Assembly (NCBI RefSeq): GCF_000210915.2
Contig: NC_016620.1
Span: 868,001-932,000, forward strand
Reading direction: 5' to 3'
DNA length: 64,000 nt
Origin: Halobacteriovorax marinus SJ
GTDB lineage: Bacteria > Bdellovibrionota > Bacteriovoracia > Bacteriovoracales > Bacteriovoracaceae
Part shown: positions 45,573 through 54,595 of the stretch, one piece after another
Position numbering within the stretch: the first letter of the stretch is position 1
Layout: every line of letters begins with the position of its first letter
Program-made: the position numbers and the translations under genes
The notes under the pieces: generated by a model
Seen by the model: the letters and a program-made list of their open reading frames with translations, nothing else
The model's database searches: none
Told to the model about the DNA's origin: nothing

Positions 45573-47282
45573 ATGCAAGAAAAGAAGTACCTCATTACGG
45601 CAGCACTCCCATATGCAAATGGACCGATTCACTTTGGCCACATGGCAGGAGCTTATCTCTCCTCAGATGTTTATAATAGACATAGAAAACTACAAGGTCA
45701 CAAGACATTATTTATAAGTGGTTCAGATGAGCATGGTGTGGCGATTATGTTAAATGCCAAGAAAGTAAGTGAGCCGTATCAGGAGTATGTCAATAAATGG
45801 CATAGAGAACATAGTGAACTCTTTAAAGATTTTGGTATCGGTTTTGACTTCTTCGGACAAACATCTGCTGACTACCATAAAGAAGAGGTTATCAAGTGGT
45901 TTAAAGTTCTTCATGAAAAAGGATATATTGAGCCAAAAGATTCTCAACAACTCTATTGTAATGACTGTCATAATCATCTTCCTGATCGTTTTGTAGAGGG
46001 AACTTGCTACAAGTGTGATTATGAACATGCTAGAGGAGATGAGTGTCCTAATTGTGGTGAGTTCATTGATCCTGTTAAATTAACAAATACAGTTTGTAAG
46101 ATCTGCGCGAGTCAAAATATTTCTGAGGTAACAGTTACTCAATACTATATTTGTCTCTCTAAGTATCACCCTGAATATAGAAAGTGGCTTGAGACTAAGA
46201 GTGATGAGTGGAGAAAGACAGTCTACCCTTACGTTGATAGTTTAACTAAAGAGAATCTACATGATCGTGCCATTACGAGAGATATTGATTGGGGAATAGA
46301 TGTTCCTCTTCCTAATACTGAAGGAAAGAAACTCTACGTTTGGTTTGATGCTCCTATTGGTTATGTTTCAAATACCAAGAAGTATTTAGAGCAGGTTGAA
46401 TCTAGTGAAGACTATATCAATGACTGGTGGAATAGCGATGATGTTGAGTTAACTCACTTCATCGGTAAAGATAATATAATTTTTCATACTGTTATCTTTC
46501 CAACCATGAGTATGGCCTCTGGAATTTGTAAACCGGCCAATCAAGTGCCTGCAAATCAATTTTTAAATTTAGAAGGAAAGCAATTTTCTAAATCAACAGG
46601 TCACTATGTTGATGCGGCGAAGGCCGTTGCTAAGTTTGGACAAAATGCACTGAGATACTATCTACTTTCTATTCTACCTGAGCAGACTGACTCAAGCTTT
46701 AGTTGGGAACAACTTCAGGCCAAGGTGAATAACGAGCTTGCCAATAATATTGGAAACTTTCTCAATCGTTGTTTGAAGTTTACGCAGAAGAATTGGAATG
46801 AGGGGATGCCTGCTAAGTATTACGAGGGCTTTACTGGCTCAAGTGCTTGTGAGAGTTTGTCCGCCGATATAAAAGCATTAAATGAATTAGTTGATGGTTA
46901 CAATATTAAAAAGGGTATTGAAAAGGTTATGTTCATTGGTCAAAGTGCCAATAACTTCTTTTCAGACAATGCTCCGTGGGCACAAATAAAAGAGGACAAA
47001 GACCTTGCTGGTAAGACCTTGGCCCACTCGTCAATTTACGCTCTATGCTTAGGTGTTATCATGAAGCCGTTTTTACCAGCGCTTTCAGATAGTATTTTAA
47101 AGCACTACGAAAATATTTTAACTGAGGAACATCAGAGAAAAATCTATAGTGGAGACTTAAGTGTCATTGATGAGATCTTCTCTAAAGGTCATGTCTTAAG
47201 CGAAGAAGTGGTAGCACTAGTTCCAAAGATTGACGATGCTCTTATAAAAGAAGAATTAGAAGCTCTAGAGGCCAAGAAGTAA
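45573..47282 (+). CDS. metG: Methionyl-tRNA synthetase
   Basis: The 569-residue class I enzyme has the HIGH-like motif PYANGPIHFGHMAG. Zinc knuckles follow (YCNDCHNHL, CYKCDYEH, CPNCGEF, CKICAS), and the KMSKS equivalent is QFSKSTG. GRKDN-like VWFDAPIGY binds methionine. The anticodon-binding helical domain ends the protein; the C-terminal EMAP/Trbp111-like extension is absent. TTGGAG precedes the ATG. The FSKS variant is seen in other MetRS sequences. It overlaps the next gene by one base. Confidence 0.97.
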   Translation: MQEKKYLITAALPYANGPIHFGHMAGAYLSSDVYNRHRKLQGHKTLFISGSDEHGVAIMLNAKKVSEPYQEYVNKWHREHSELFKDFGIGFDFFGQTSADYHKEEVIKWFKVLHEKGYIEPKDSQQLYCNDCHNHLPDRFVEGTCYKCDYEHARGDECPNCGEFIDPVKLTNTVCKICASQNISEVTVTQYYICLSKYHPEYRKWLETKSDEWRKTVYPYVDSLTKENLHDRAITRDIDWGIDVPLPNTEGKKLYVWFDAPIGYVSNTKKYLEQVESSEDYINDWWNSDDVELTHFIGKDNIIFHTVIFPTMSMASGICKPANQVPANQFLNLEGKQFSKSTGHYVDAAKAVAKFGQNALRYYLLSILPEQTDSSFSWEQLQAKVNNELANNIGNFLNRCLKFTQKNWNEGMPAKYYEGFTGSSACESLSADIKALNELVDGYNIKKGIEKVMFIGQSANNFFSDNAPWAQIKEDKDLAGKTLAHSSIYALCLGVIMKPFLPALSDSILKHYENILTEEHQRKIYSGDLSVIDEIFSKGHVLSEEVVALVPKIDDALIKEELEALEAKK

Positions 47283-47803
47283 TGGCCTCTTCACCTAAGT
47301 TTCCAAGTACAGATTGGGCGTGGCAAATTTCGTCTAAACCAAATGAGACGGCAAAGATTATTCACCCTAGTGGATTTGTATTTGTTTCTCCGGTTAAGCT
47401 TAATCGCTTAGATAGATTAGAAGGACATGAGGACTATCTCTATAAGTTAACAGAGAAAGATAGCTTCTTACTTAGTTACACTATTGATTACTTTAGAAGT
47501 AAATCTAGAGTAAAAGGTCTATCTGAACACGAGTCTATGATTCTCTCTGCTAATTTAGTTTGTTCATACCGCTTTAGAACACCTCTTGGTACTGAATTCT
47601 TCACTGATCAAAAAGCTAAGGATGATGAGTGGAGAAAGTTTGGAGAGCACCTTGTTGTCGTTGAAGGCAAAGAGTATGAAGTCTTTGTGATTGGACATAA
47701 TAAGGGAACATTGATTGCTGTAACTTTAGATAAGATATCTGATGAAATAAGAAATCTTGAACTTTTAGAATTACCTAGAAGTTACTTCAAGAGAAACTTC
47801 TAG
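47282..47803 (+). CDS. Hypothetical protein following metG
   Basis: I do not recognise this 173-residue protein. It starts within the metG stop (TAATG), so translation is coupled. It has beta-strand patterns and several tryptophans (TDWAWQISSKPNETAKIIHPSG, then GTEFFTDQKAKDDEWRKFGEHL). No membrane segment or signal peptide is seen. A cytosolic role near translation is suggested only by position. Confidence 0.6.
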   Translation: MASSPKFPSTDWAWQISSKPNETAKIIHPSGFVFVSPVKLNRLDRLEGHEDYLYKLTEKDSFLLSYTIDYFRSKSRVKGLSEHESMILSANLVCSYRFRTPLGTEFFTDQKAKDDEWRKFGEHLVVVEGKEYEVFVIGHNKGTLIAVTLDKISDEIRNLELLELPRSYFKRNF

Positions 47804-47817
47804 GTTTAAATTTCTGA

Positions 47818-49263
47818 CTAAGAGAAGTAGCCAATGAGAGTTTCAACTCCTTGGCCGCTTCCACCTTTTTGCACAAGACTTGGTTTAGAACCATTAGTCC
47901 AAGCAAAAATATCTAAGTGGGCCCACTTCGTTTTACCAACAAATTTCTGTAAAAATAGTGCCGCAGTTATGGCCCCACCATGACCACTGGCCGAGTTAAC
48001 CATATCTGCAAAGTCTGACTTGAGCCCGCTGAAATAAGGGTTATAAAGAGGCATTCTCCATACAAGATCACCCATTTTGTGAGAAGAGCTTAAGAGCTCA
48101 TCTGCTAGAGCATCGTTATTTGAAAATAAACTTGCGATATCTTGTCCTAGAGCAACTTTTCCAGCTCCAGTTAAAGTTGCAACATCAATCATAACCTCTG
48201 GCTTAAGCTCTAGAGCTAAGTCCATAGCATCAGCTAGTGCAAGTCTACCTTCCGCATCAGTGTTGTGAATCTCAACAGTGAGTCCATTTCTTGCTTTATA
48301 AATATCACTCGGTCTAGAAGCATTTTCACTGACAGCATTTTCAGCAAGAGCTAGGTAGATATCAACATTCTTTCTTACACCAGAGCTCTCTAGCCATCTA
48401 GAGAAACCAACTAAGCAAGCAGATCCACCCATATCTTTTTTCATGTAGCGCATTCCTGCTGCGGGCTTCATATCAAGTCCACCAGAGTCAAATGTGATTC
48501 CTTTTCCAATGAGAGCAACTGACTTCTTAGATGCTCCTTTAGGTCTATATTTTAAGTGAACAATTCTTGGTTTATTGTTTGATGACATCCCAACAGAGAG
48601 GAGAAGATTACAATTTTCTTTTTGTAACTTCTTCTCATCTAAAATTGTAACTTTCATTGTCTTTGAAGTTTTAAATAAGTCTTTGACTTCGTTTGCATAG
48701 CTTACTGGGTTTAAGTCATTTGGCGGAAGATTTACTAAGTGTCTTGCTTGATTTACACCAAGAGCGATGGCCTTGGCCTTATTAACTAGAGAAGTGCTTA
48801 CTTTCTTATTAAAAGAATTGAATTTAAGTGTTCCAATATTTTCTGATCCATTAAATCTATAGAGGGCTAGCTCTATCCCAACTATTGATCCAATAATCTC
48901 TTCTTCACTCTCTGTGTAGAAATTAAAAGTAATCTCTTTTGACTTATCAGCAACTAATGAATTCGTTAGTCTTCCTATTTGTTCTCTTGCACTAGCGTAA
49001 AGACTTCTCTCAAGTAGACCGCTGTGAGAGTCAGAACTCTTCGCCTCTAATTTACAAAGGTAGATTGGTCCATTCTTTCCCGTATATGTTGTTTCATTGG
49101 AGTTTTTTAGAGCACTCTTTTGCCAAGTCGAAAATTCCTTGGAAACAATACTATGTACATCTTTTTGTGTCTTAGAGTTGTAGATATAAATATTACTCTT
49201 AGCAGTGTTTAACTCTTTTGCAGAGGACTTTTTGGATAGGCTTGAACTTACCTTAAATTGCAT
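47818..49263 (-). CDS. pepA: Leucyl aminopeptidase (M17 family, PepA-like)
   Basis: The C-terminal catalytic domain has GKGITFDSGGLDMKPAAGMRYMKKDMGG with the metal-binding Lys and Asp and active-site Lys, and NTDAEGRLALADA with the second metal-ligand set. VATLTGAGKVALG is also typical. The first 170 residues form the less conserved N-domain. M17 enzymes remove N-terminal amino acids and need two divalent metals. ATG at 49263, after GGGAG, is preferred to the TTG at 49275. Confidence 0.94.
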   Translation of the reverse strand: MQFKVSSSLSKKSSAKELNTAKSNIYIYNSKTQKDVHSIVSKEFSTWQKSALKNSNETTYTGKNGPIYLCKLEAKSSDSHSGLLERSLYASAREQIGRLTNSLVADKSKEITFNFYTESEEEIIGSIVGIELALYRFNGSENIGTLKFNSFNKKVSTSLVNKAKAIALGVNQARHLVNLPPNDLNPVSYANEVKDLFKTSKTMKVTILDEKKLQKENCNLLLSVGMSSNNKPRIVHLKYRPKGASKKSVALIGKGITFDSGGLDMKPAAGMRYMKKDMGGSACLVGFSRWLESSGVRKNVDIYLALAENAVSENASRPSDIYKARNGLTVEIHNTDAEGRLALADAMDLALELKPEVMIDVATLTGAGKVALGQDIASLFSNNDALADELLSSSHKMGDLVWRMPLYNPYFSGLKSDFADMVNSASGHGGAITAALFLQKFVGKTKWAHLDIFAWTNGSKPSLVQKGGSGQGVETLIGYFS

Positions 49264-49365
49264 ATTTTCTCCCAATGTAAAATTATTCTAAATTTATACT
49301 AGAGTTGTCTTAAAGTGTTAAGGAGTGTTCGTATTTTCTGTCTAATGATGTAGACTAGGGGGACT

Positions 49366-50937
49366 ATGGATAGAAAATTAGATGAATTAGAATTTGAAAA
49401 TAACTTTGTGAATAACTTTAAGGGAAATGACCAGGTTTCTCGCACACCTAGTGAAACTCTTGACTCCCTTTATACTAGGGCCATGCCAACACCTGTAAGT
49501 GGGCCAAGACTCATTGCTTATTCAAGTGAATTGGCCAGCGCTATGGGTATAGATCAGGGCGCTGAAACAAGGGAGAGCGTAGAGATTTTAAGTGGTAATA
49601 GGGTCAATAGAACTATGATTCCCTATGCTGCTTGCTATGGTGGTTTTCAATTCGGGCACTGGGCAAATCAGCTGGGAGATGGAAGGGCCATAACTCTTGG
49701 TGAAATAAGCAAAGGAAATCAGATCTTTGAACTCCAACTAAAAGGTGCCGGTCAAACAGCTTACTCAAGAAGGGGAGATGGCAGAGCTGTACTTAGATCA
49801 TCTGTTCGTGAATTCTTGATGAGCGAGGCCATGTTCTACCTTGGCGTTCCCACAACGAGGGCCCTAAGTCTTGTAGATACAGGGGATAAGGTTCTTCGAG
49901 ACATGTTCTATGATGGCAATAGTGAGTATGAGAATGGAGCCATTGTCTCAAGGGTCGCTCCGAGCTTTCTTAGATTTGGCAATTTTCAAATCCTCTACGC
50001 AAGAGGTGAAGTCTCTAATTTAGAGGACCTCCTGAATTGGAGTGTTCAAAAATTCTATCCAGAGATTAAAGAGCAAGGGGATCAAAAGATTATTTCCTTT
50101 TTTAGGGAAGTTTCAAAGAGAACATCTCGAATGATTAGCGAGTGGATGCGAGTTGGATTTGTCCACGGAGTAATGAATACAGATAATATGTCCATATTGG
50201 GACTAACTATAGATTATGGTCCTTTTTCTTTCTTGGATAATTTTGATCCAAATTTCACTCCAAATACAACGGATCTTCCCGGTAGAAGATATGCCTTCGC
50301 TAAGCAACCTTCAATTGCTCTTTGGAATCTCCAGAGATTTGCTGAGAGTCTAATGCCTTTAATGCAGGAGACGAACTTATTAGAAGATGAGGTCTCTAAC
50401 TTTAAAGAGTATTATACAACTGACTATTATCAGATGATGTCTCGAAAGTACGGTTTAAGTAATTTAAAAACAGAAGAAGGTGAGGAGTTCTTAGATCAGA
50501 TGAGGTCACTTCTCTATGATTGCAAAGTTGATATGACACTCTTCTTCCAATATCTAATTGATCTTGCAAGAGGTGAGGCAAGTAGAGAAGAGGTGATGAA
50601 TCACTTTAATGAGTGCTTTTATAGAGAGCTATCAGAGTCTGAACAAAGAGAGTTCTATAATCTTATTAAAGTTTATAAGTCGTTTCTTGAAAAAGACAGT
50701 CTAACTACCTCTGAGTCAAGACAGATAATGAGCGAGGCCAACCCTAGATTCATACTTAGAAACTACCTTCTTCAAAAGGCCAGTGAAGAGCTTGAAGCTG
50801 GAGACGATACTCTCTTTAATGAACTCTTCACAGCACTTAAGAATCCATACTCTAAGGGGAGTGATAGATTCTTCTGTAAGAGACCTAAGTGGGCGGAAAA
50901 TAAGGCAGGATCGTCTATGCTTAGCTGTAGTTCCTAA
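49366..50937 (+). CDS. selO: SelO/YdiU-family protein AMPylase
   Basis: The 523-residue protein matches SelO (YdiU): PYAACYGGFQFGHWANQLGDGRA, ELQLKGAGQTAYSRRGDGRAVLRSSVREFL, VGFVHGVMNTDNMSILGLTIDYGPFSFLD. The last part holds the pseudokinase-like Asn/Asp metal site. SelO transfers AMP to Ser, Thr or Tyr residues on redox proteins. The selenocysteine found near the C-terminus of some animal and bacterial SelO is not present; here the tail ends MLSCSS. Confidence 0.93.
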   Translation: MDRKLDELEFENNFVNNFKGNDQVSRTPSETLDSLYTRAMPTPVSGPRLIAYSSELASAMGIDQGAETRESVEILSGNRVNRTMIPYAACYGGFQFGHWANQLGDGRAITLGEISKGNQIFELQLKGAGQTAYSRRGDGRAVLRSSVREFLMSEAMFYLGVPTTRALSLVDTGDKVLRDMFYDGNSEYENGAIVSRVAPSFLRFGNFQILYARGEVSNLEDLLNWSVQKFYPEIKEQGDQKIISFFREVSKRTSRMISEWMRVGFVHGVMNTDNMSILGLTIDYGPFSFLDNFDPNFTPNTTDLPGRRYAFAKQPSIALWNLQRFAESLMPLMQETNLLEDEVSNFKEYYTTDYYQMMSRKYGLSNLKTEEGEEFLDQMRSLLYDCKVDMTLFFQYLIDLARGEASREEVMNHFNECFYRELSESEQREFYNLIKVYKSFLEKDSLTTSESRQIMSEANPRFILRNYLLQKASEELEAGDDTLFNELFTALKNPYSKGSDRFFCKRPKWAENKAGSSMLSCSS

Positions 50938-50990
50938 GTAAATTCTACAAGGTTTTCTTATACTCCATAAAATCATGTTAGATTGGGTGG

Positions 50991-51443
50991 ATGCAAAAAG
51001 CACTTATCTCTCTATTCATAATTTTGATGTCTCTATCTCTTAGTGCGATGGAGTGTGACCAATTAGAAGATGATTGCGACTACTACTCTTGTATAGAAGA
51101 GCAACGTCACTGTGGAAAACGTGGTTATCCTCTAAACTTTGGAAAGAAGTATTGTCTGAAGTTTAATAAAGAAGAGGATAGATTCTCGGAAGAGGGAAAG
51201 AGATGGATTCGTGATGTGAGACAATGCCTTATTGATCAGGCACTCGAATCAAAAGATCATTTAAGTTGTAAAGAATTTAAGAAAGAGCAATTTAAGGCCC
51301 ACGTTCCTTGTTACATAAAAACAGGATACTGTGAGTTGAGTCGAGCTGATCGCTTTGCAGTAAAGAAAGTCATCTATAAATCTATGTGGCGGCCTTATTT
51401 AATTTGGTTTGGCATGAAGATTGTCATCAAGTGTAGACTATAG
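50991..51443 (+). CDS. Secreted cysteine-rich hypothetical protein
   Basis: A signal peptide (MQKALISLFIILMSLSLSA) is followed by about 130 residues with at least ten cysteines (ECDQLEDDCDYYSCIEEQRHCG, CLKF, QCLIDQ, LSCKEF, VPCYIKTGYC). The cysteines are probably paired as disulfides in the periplasm or outside the cell. The family is not recognised. Its end overlaps the convergent DCC-family gene by six bases. Confidence 0.6.
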   Translation: MQKALISLFIILMSLSLSAMECDQLEDDCDYYSCIEEQRHCGKRGYPLNFGKKYCLKFNKEEDRFSEEGKRWIRDVRQCLIDQALESKDHLSCKEFKKEQFKAHVPCYIKTGYCELSRADRFAVKKVIYKSMWRPYLIWFGMKIVIKCRL

Positions 51444-51833
51444 AAATCGATGCTTAATACTCTCATCTAGTAGAAGGCATTGAGTATTATCTTTAAAAAA
51501 ACGTCTACGATTCACAGCAATGATTTTATAAATAGTATCTCTAAGAATTGGAGGAATAATTATGAATCCAAATAATAGAGAGAGAGGAAATTTCATTTTC
51601 CTGAATATTCTAAGGGCCGCGCTGGACTCATAGTAAAGCTCTTCACTTTCTTTTAAAACAACAGAGTCAAGAGTGCGATGACCTAATATTTTTCTTGAGA
51701 GATCGGAATCTAGAGGACAGAAGTAGTAATTAGGATTTTTCTCAAACTTTAAGATGAGTTGAATAAATCGACTACATAGCCCGCAATCACCATCATAGAA
51801 AACGATATCAATTTCATTTAGGTTCATATTCAT
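51438..51833 (-). CDS. DCC-family thiol-disulfide oxidoreductase-like (DUF393)
   Basis: The 131-residue protein opens with IVFYDGDCGLCSRFIQLIL, the YDGxCxxC signature of the DCC family, whose name comes from its Asp-Cys-Cys residues. YYFCPLDSD and SSAALRIFRKM are also family features. A hydrophobic segment (FPLSLLFGFIIIPPILRDTIY) near the C-terminus suggests membrane association. Members are predicted thiol oxidoreductases without proven substrates. Confidence 0.86.
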   Translation of the reverse strand: MNMNLNEIDIVFYDGDCGLCSRFIQLILKFEKNPNYYFCPLDSDLSRKILGHRTLDSVVLKESEELYYESSAALRIFRKMKFPLSLLFGFIIIPPILRDTIYKIIAVNRRRFFKDNTQCLLLDESIKHRFL

Positions 51834-51909
51834 TGTAACTCATTGTAATTTGGGCCTTGGCCCACAGAATCTTAATAATCTTAAACTTTAGATTCACGTG
51901 CATATGGCC

Positions 51910-51993
51910 TATAATATCATAGGAGTTCATATGAGAATAGAGACAAGACGCTTGATCATATCCTGCATAGTCTTATTAACGAGTAGATTCTAA
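51910..51993 (+). CDS. Candidate 20-aa microprotein with its own promoter and ribosome-binding site
   Basis: TATAAT (51910-51915) is followed by AGGAG at 51921-51925 and an ATG at 51931. The frame encodes MRIETRRLIISCIVLLTSRF and stops at 51993. The centre is hydrophobic. It lies between two reverse-strand genes and overlaps the end of the rlmG-like gene. The start site predicted from the -10 box would leave almost no leader, so this is only a candidate. Confidence 0.25.
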   Translation, partial: YNIIGVHMRIETRRLIISCIVLLTSRF

Positions 51994-53052
51994 GATATGA
52001 AATTTCTTATTCTGGTTGATGATTTTGCAATTTCCAAATATCTTTTTCAATTTTAAGTTATATCGCAAGTGTGAGTTTCCAATAACAATGAGCTTTCCAC
52101 CTCTTTGTAGTTTTTGAAAAGAATTCTTAAACATCTGCCAAGCAATAAAATCTCCAATAGTATTGCCTTGGTGAAAGGGAGGGTTACAGAGAACGAGATC
52201 AACTTCACTAAAGTCCTCGTCTTCATAGCAATTAGTCCAATTATAAATGGCGCAATCATCAAAGCTATTTTGATAATTTGCTCTTGCACTCTTAATGGCC
52301 ATATAAGACTCGTCCACAAAGTGAATTGTTGCACTGGGATTGAGTTGTTTAGCTTTAAGCCCAATGAGTCCATTGGCGCATCCGAGATCGAGAATATTTT
52401 TAAAGTCACCACGTGGAATATTTTCTAAAAAGAATCTCGTTCCAATATCTAATTTCTCTCTCGAGAATAAATTACTTTCATTTTGAAGATCTATATCCCA
52501 CTGTGGAATGCTTATAGAAAGTGGGTATATACTTTGTGCTTCTTCTTTTTCGAGGTTGGCAAAAATGAGTCTCGCTTTCTTCTTTGCCAAGCTAGTAGAT
52601 GTTTCACCGATATACTTATTGATTAAATCAAAGTGACCATTGGCCATATGTTTAATCATTCCCGAAAAAATAAGTGGTGTAGACTTTGGAAGAAAGCGTG
52701 TCAGTTGGATTAATATATCTTCTAAAAAGGACAAGTTCTTAGGTAGTTTTATAACGACTAGATCGTAGTCTCCTTTAAGATCATTTAAATCATTTAGAAG
52801 ATTTGGAGTGGAGGGCATATTTTGTTCAATGGCCATCTTTGAAACATAGGAGTCGCTATAGCAGTAAATCTCTCTACTCTCAGAGGCCTTGCAAAGTGCT
52901 CCAAAGCTATCATTAATTAAGAGCAGCTTTTTACACTCACAATACTTAGGTGTTTTAAGGTATTCTCCTACTAATTCGTCTGAAGCATCCCATGCTTTTA
53001 AAGGGTCATTCTTTATAATGGGATAGCGCTTGAGTTTTGAAAAATCTGTCAT
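51976..53052 (-). CDS. rlmG: RlmG-like 23S rRNA guanine-N2 methyltransferase
   Basis: The C-terminal class I methyltransferase domain has ILDLGCANGLIGLKA for S-adenosylmethionine binding and VLCNPPFHQGN, the NPPF motif of N2-guanine methyltransferases. The end, LKLKKIFGNCKIINQNKKFHIL, matches E. coli RlmG closely (KIFGN...NNKF). The first 180 residues are a degenerate copy of the fold, as in RlmG/RsmC. RlmG methylates G1835 in E. coli 23S rRNA. Length 358 is near the expected 378. Confidence 0.83.
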   Translation of the reverse strand: MTDFSKLKRYPIIKNDPLKAWDASDELVGEYLKTPKYCECKKLLLINDSFGALCKASESREIYCYSDSYVSKMAIEQNMPSTPNLLNDLNDLKGDYDLVVIKLPKNLSFLEDILIQLTRFLPKSTPLIFSGMIKHMANGHFDLINKYIGETSTSLAKKKARLIFANLEKEEAQSIYPLSISIPQWDIDLQNESNLFSREKLDIGTRFFLENIPRGDFKNILDLGCANGLIGLKAKQLNPSATIHFVDESYMAIKSARANYQNSFDDCAIYNWTNCYEDEDFSEVDLVLCNPPFHQGNTIGDFIAWQMFKNSFQKLQRGGKLIVIGNSHLRYNLKLKKIFGNCKIINQNKKFHILESTR

Positions 53053-53192
53053 GGGCCATTTATTAGCATAGCTTAGTGATTTAAGCTATTTAGTTAGATT
53101 TTTCTGTATTTATTTCAATATGACCAAGAGGAGAGTTGCTTAATGTTATTTCGGCCGATAACTACTTGAAAGTAAATATTTTGAGGAATGAA

Positions 53193-54110
53193 ATGGCAAA
53201 GAAGGCAAAGAGAAGCTATAGCGAAGATATTACTCTAACAGAGTATCGCGACCACACTAAGGCATTTAACTGGTTTCCAGGACATATGGCAAAGGCCATG
53301 AAGCAGGTTGGAGAGAAGTTGAAGATGGTGGATATCGTTCTCGAACTTCGTGATGCAAGAATCCCGCTGCTATCGGGAAATGAGGATTTAAAGAAAGTTC
53401 TCGGAAATAAGTGTCGTTTAATTGTTCTCAATAAAGTTAATCTCTGTGACCCTGAAAAATTGGCCGACTGGAAGAAGTGGTTTGATGATAATGGCGAGCA
53501 TCACATCTTTATCAACGTCTTAGATCGAAATGCAGTGAAACTCATTACCGAAAAATCCAGAGAAATTGTCGTTGCTAATCGCATAGCTTCAGGTGGAAGT
53601 GGTGAGAAGACAAGAAAGTTTAGAATGATGATGGTAGGGCTTCCAAATACAGGCAAGTCAACTTTAATAAATTCTCTTGGAGGAAGAAAGGCCGCTAAGA
53701 GTGGTGATAAACCGGGGCTAACTCAATCTCAACAGTGGATTAAATTAGCTGGTGATATAGAGTTACTAGATACTCCTGGGATTATGCCAAGAAAGATTGA
53801 AACACGTGAAGAAGGTATGTGGCTTTGTGCAACTCACGCAATTAAAGATCAGATTCTTGGGCAAGAAGAGGTTGCCTGCTTTGTTGTAGAGTATCTAATG
53901 AAGTACTTTCCAAAGAATTTGGAAGAAAAATATAATATTGATAAACTCGCCACTTCTAGTGGTGAAGTTCTTGAGCAAATTTCTCTTAGTCGCGGATTCA
54001 TTAAAAAGAAAGGGGTGGCAGACTTCGATAGAACATTTGCAACAGTTTTATCTGACTTTCGTAAAGGTGAACTGGGATTAATTACCTTCGAAAATATTCC
54101 TATGCTATAA
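53193..54110 (+). CDS. ylqF: Ribosome biogenesis GTPase YlqF/RbgA
   Basis: The circularly permuted GTPase motifs are in the order G4-G1-G3: LNKVNL, then GLPNTGKST (P-loop) and DTPGIM. The N-terminal FNWFPGHMAKAMKQ is the hallmark of YlqF, needed for late assembly of the large ribosomal subunit. The C-terminal 100 residues form the RNA-binding part. GAGGAA before the ATG at 53193 fixes the start; the upstream in-frame ATG at 53136 is less likely. Confidence 0.93.
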   Translation: MAKKAKRSYSEDITLTEYRDHTKAFNWFPGHMAKAMKQVGEKLKMVDIVLELRDARIPLLSGNEDLKKVLGNKCRLIVLNKVNLCDPEKLADWKKWFDDNGEHHIFINVLDRNAVKLITEKSREIVVANRIASGGSGEKTRKFRMMMVGLPNTGKSTLINSLGGRKAAKSGDKPGLTQSQQWIKLAGDIELLDTPGIMPRKIETREEGMWLCATHAIKDQILGQEEVACFVVEYLMKYFPKNLEEKYNIDKLATSSGEVLEQISLSRGFIKKKGVADFDRTFATVLSDFRKGELGLITFENIPML

Positions 54111-54136
54111 TTTCTCTTTATCTTTAGGGAGAAATT

Positions 54137-54595
54137 ATGGACCAAAACTTTTGGCGTAAATGCATTGTTTGTAAAAAAGAAATTAATTTCACTACGAAGT
54201 ACTATAAATGCTCTGTGAGTTCATGTGATAAGAAGCGTGCTCCAGCGCAGTTTTGTTCAGTTGACTGTTGGGGTGTTCACAGTAGTACTCTCAATCATAA
54301 AAGCGCTTGGGCCGAAGAGTTTCATTCTCCGTCAAAAGAGCAGTGGAAAAGCGCTCCTAAGGTGAGAATTGTCTCGTCTTCTAAGAGTAGTACATCAGCT
54401 GATGTTGAAGGATTGCCAAAAGATATTCTAGTCGTTGTCTCTAAGCTCAAGGCCTATGTGAAGGCACGCGGAGATTTAAATACTTCGGCAGATGTGAGTG
54501 ATGTTCTATCAGATATCATTCGAAGAGAATGTGACCGCGCAATTGAAAGGGCCAAGAGCGATGGAAGAAAAACATTAATGGGAAAAGACTTTTAA
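54137..54595 (+). CDS. Zinc-finger protein with C-terminal histone fold
   Basis: This 152-residue protein joins two modules. Residues 9-54 hold eight possible zinc ligands: C9, C12, C25, C30, C40, C44, H48 and H54, in a cross-brace arrangement like ZZ, MYND or HIT fingers. A Ser/Lys-rich linker covers about 62-92. Residues 95-152 look like a histone fold: helix 1 (ILVVVSKLKAYVKARG), helix 2 from NTSADVSDVL to AIERAKSD, then GRKTLMGKDF, the RKT turn and a short helix 3 as in archaeal HMf histones. It probably binds DNA. AGGGAG precedes the ATG. The 3' end overlaps the convergent nuclease gene. Confidence 0.72.
   Translation: MDQNFWRKCIVCKKEINFTTKYYKCSVSSCDKKRAPAQFCSVDCWGVHSSTLNHKSAWAEEFHSPSKEQWKSAPKVRIVSSSKSSTSADVEGLPKDILVVVSKLKAYVKARGDLNTSADVSDVLSDIIRRECDRAIERAKSDGRKTLMGKDF

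Noticed and set aside
45573-47282. Possible defect in methionyl-tRNA synthetase because KMSKS reads QFSKS
   Set aside because: FSKS is a normal variant, and the HIGH motif, zinc knuckles and length are all intact.
49366-50937. Selenoprotein reading at the end of SelO
   Set aside because: The frame ends at TAA after SCSS and no in-frame TGA or SECIS-like hairpin is apparent.
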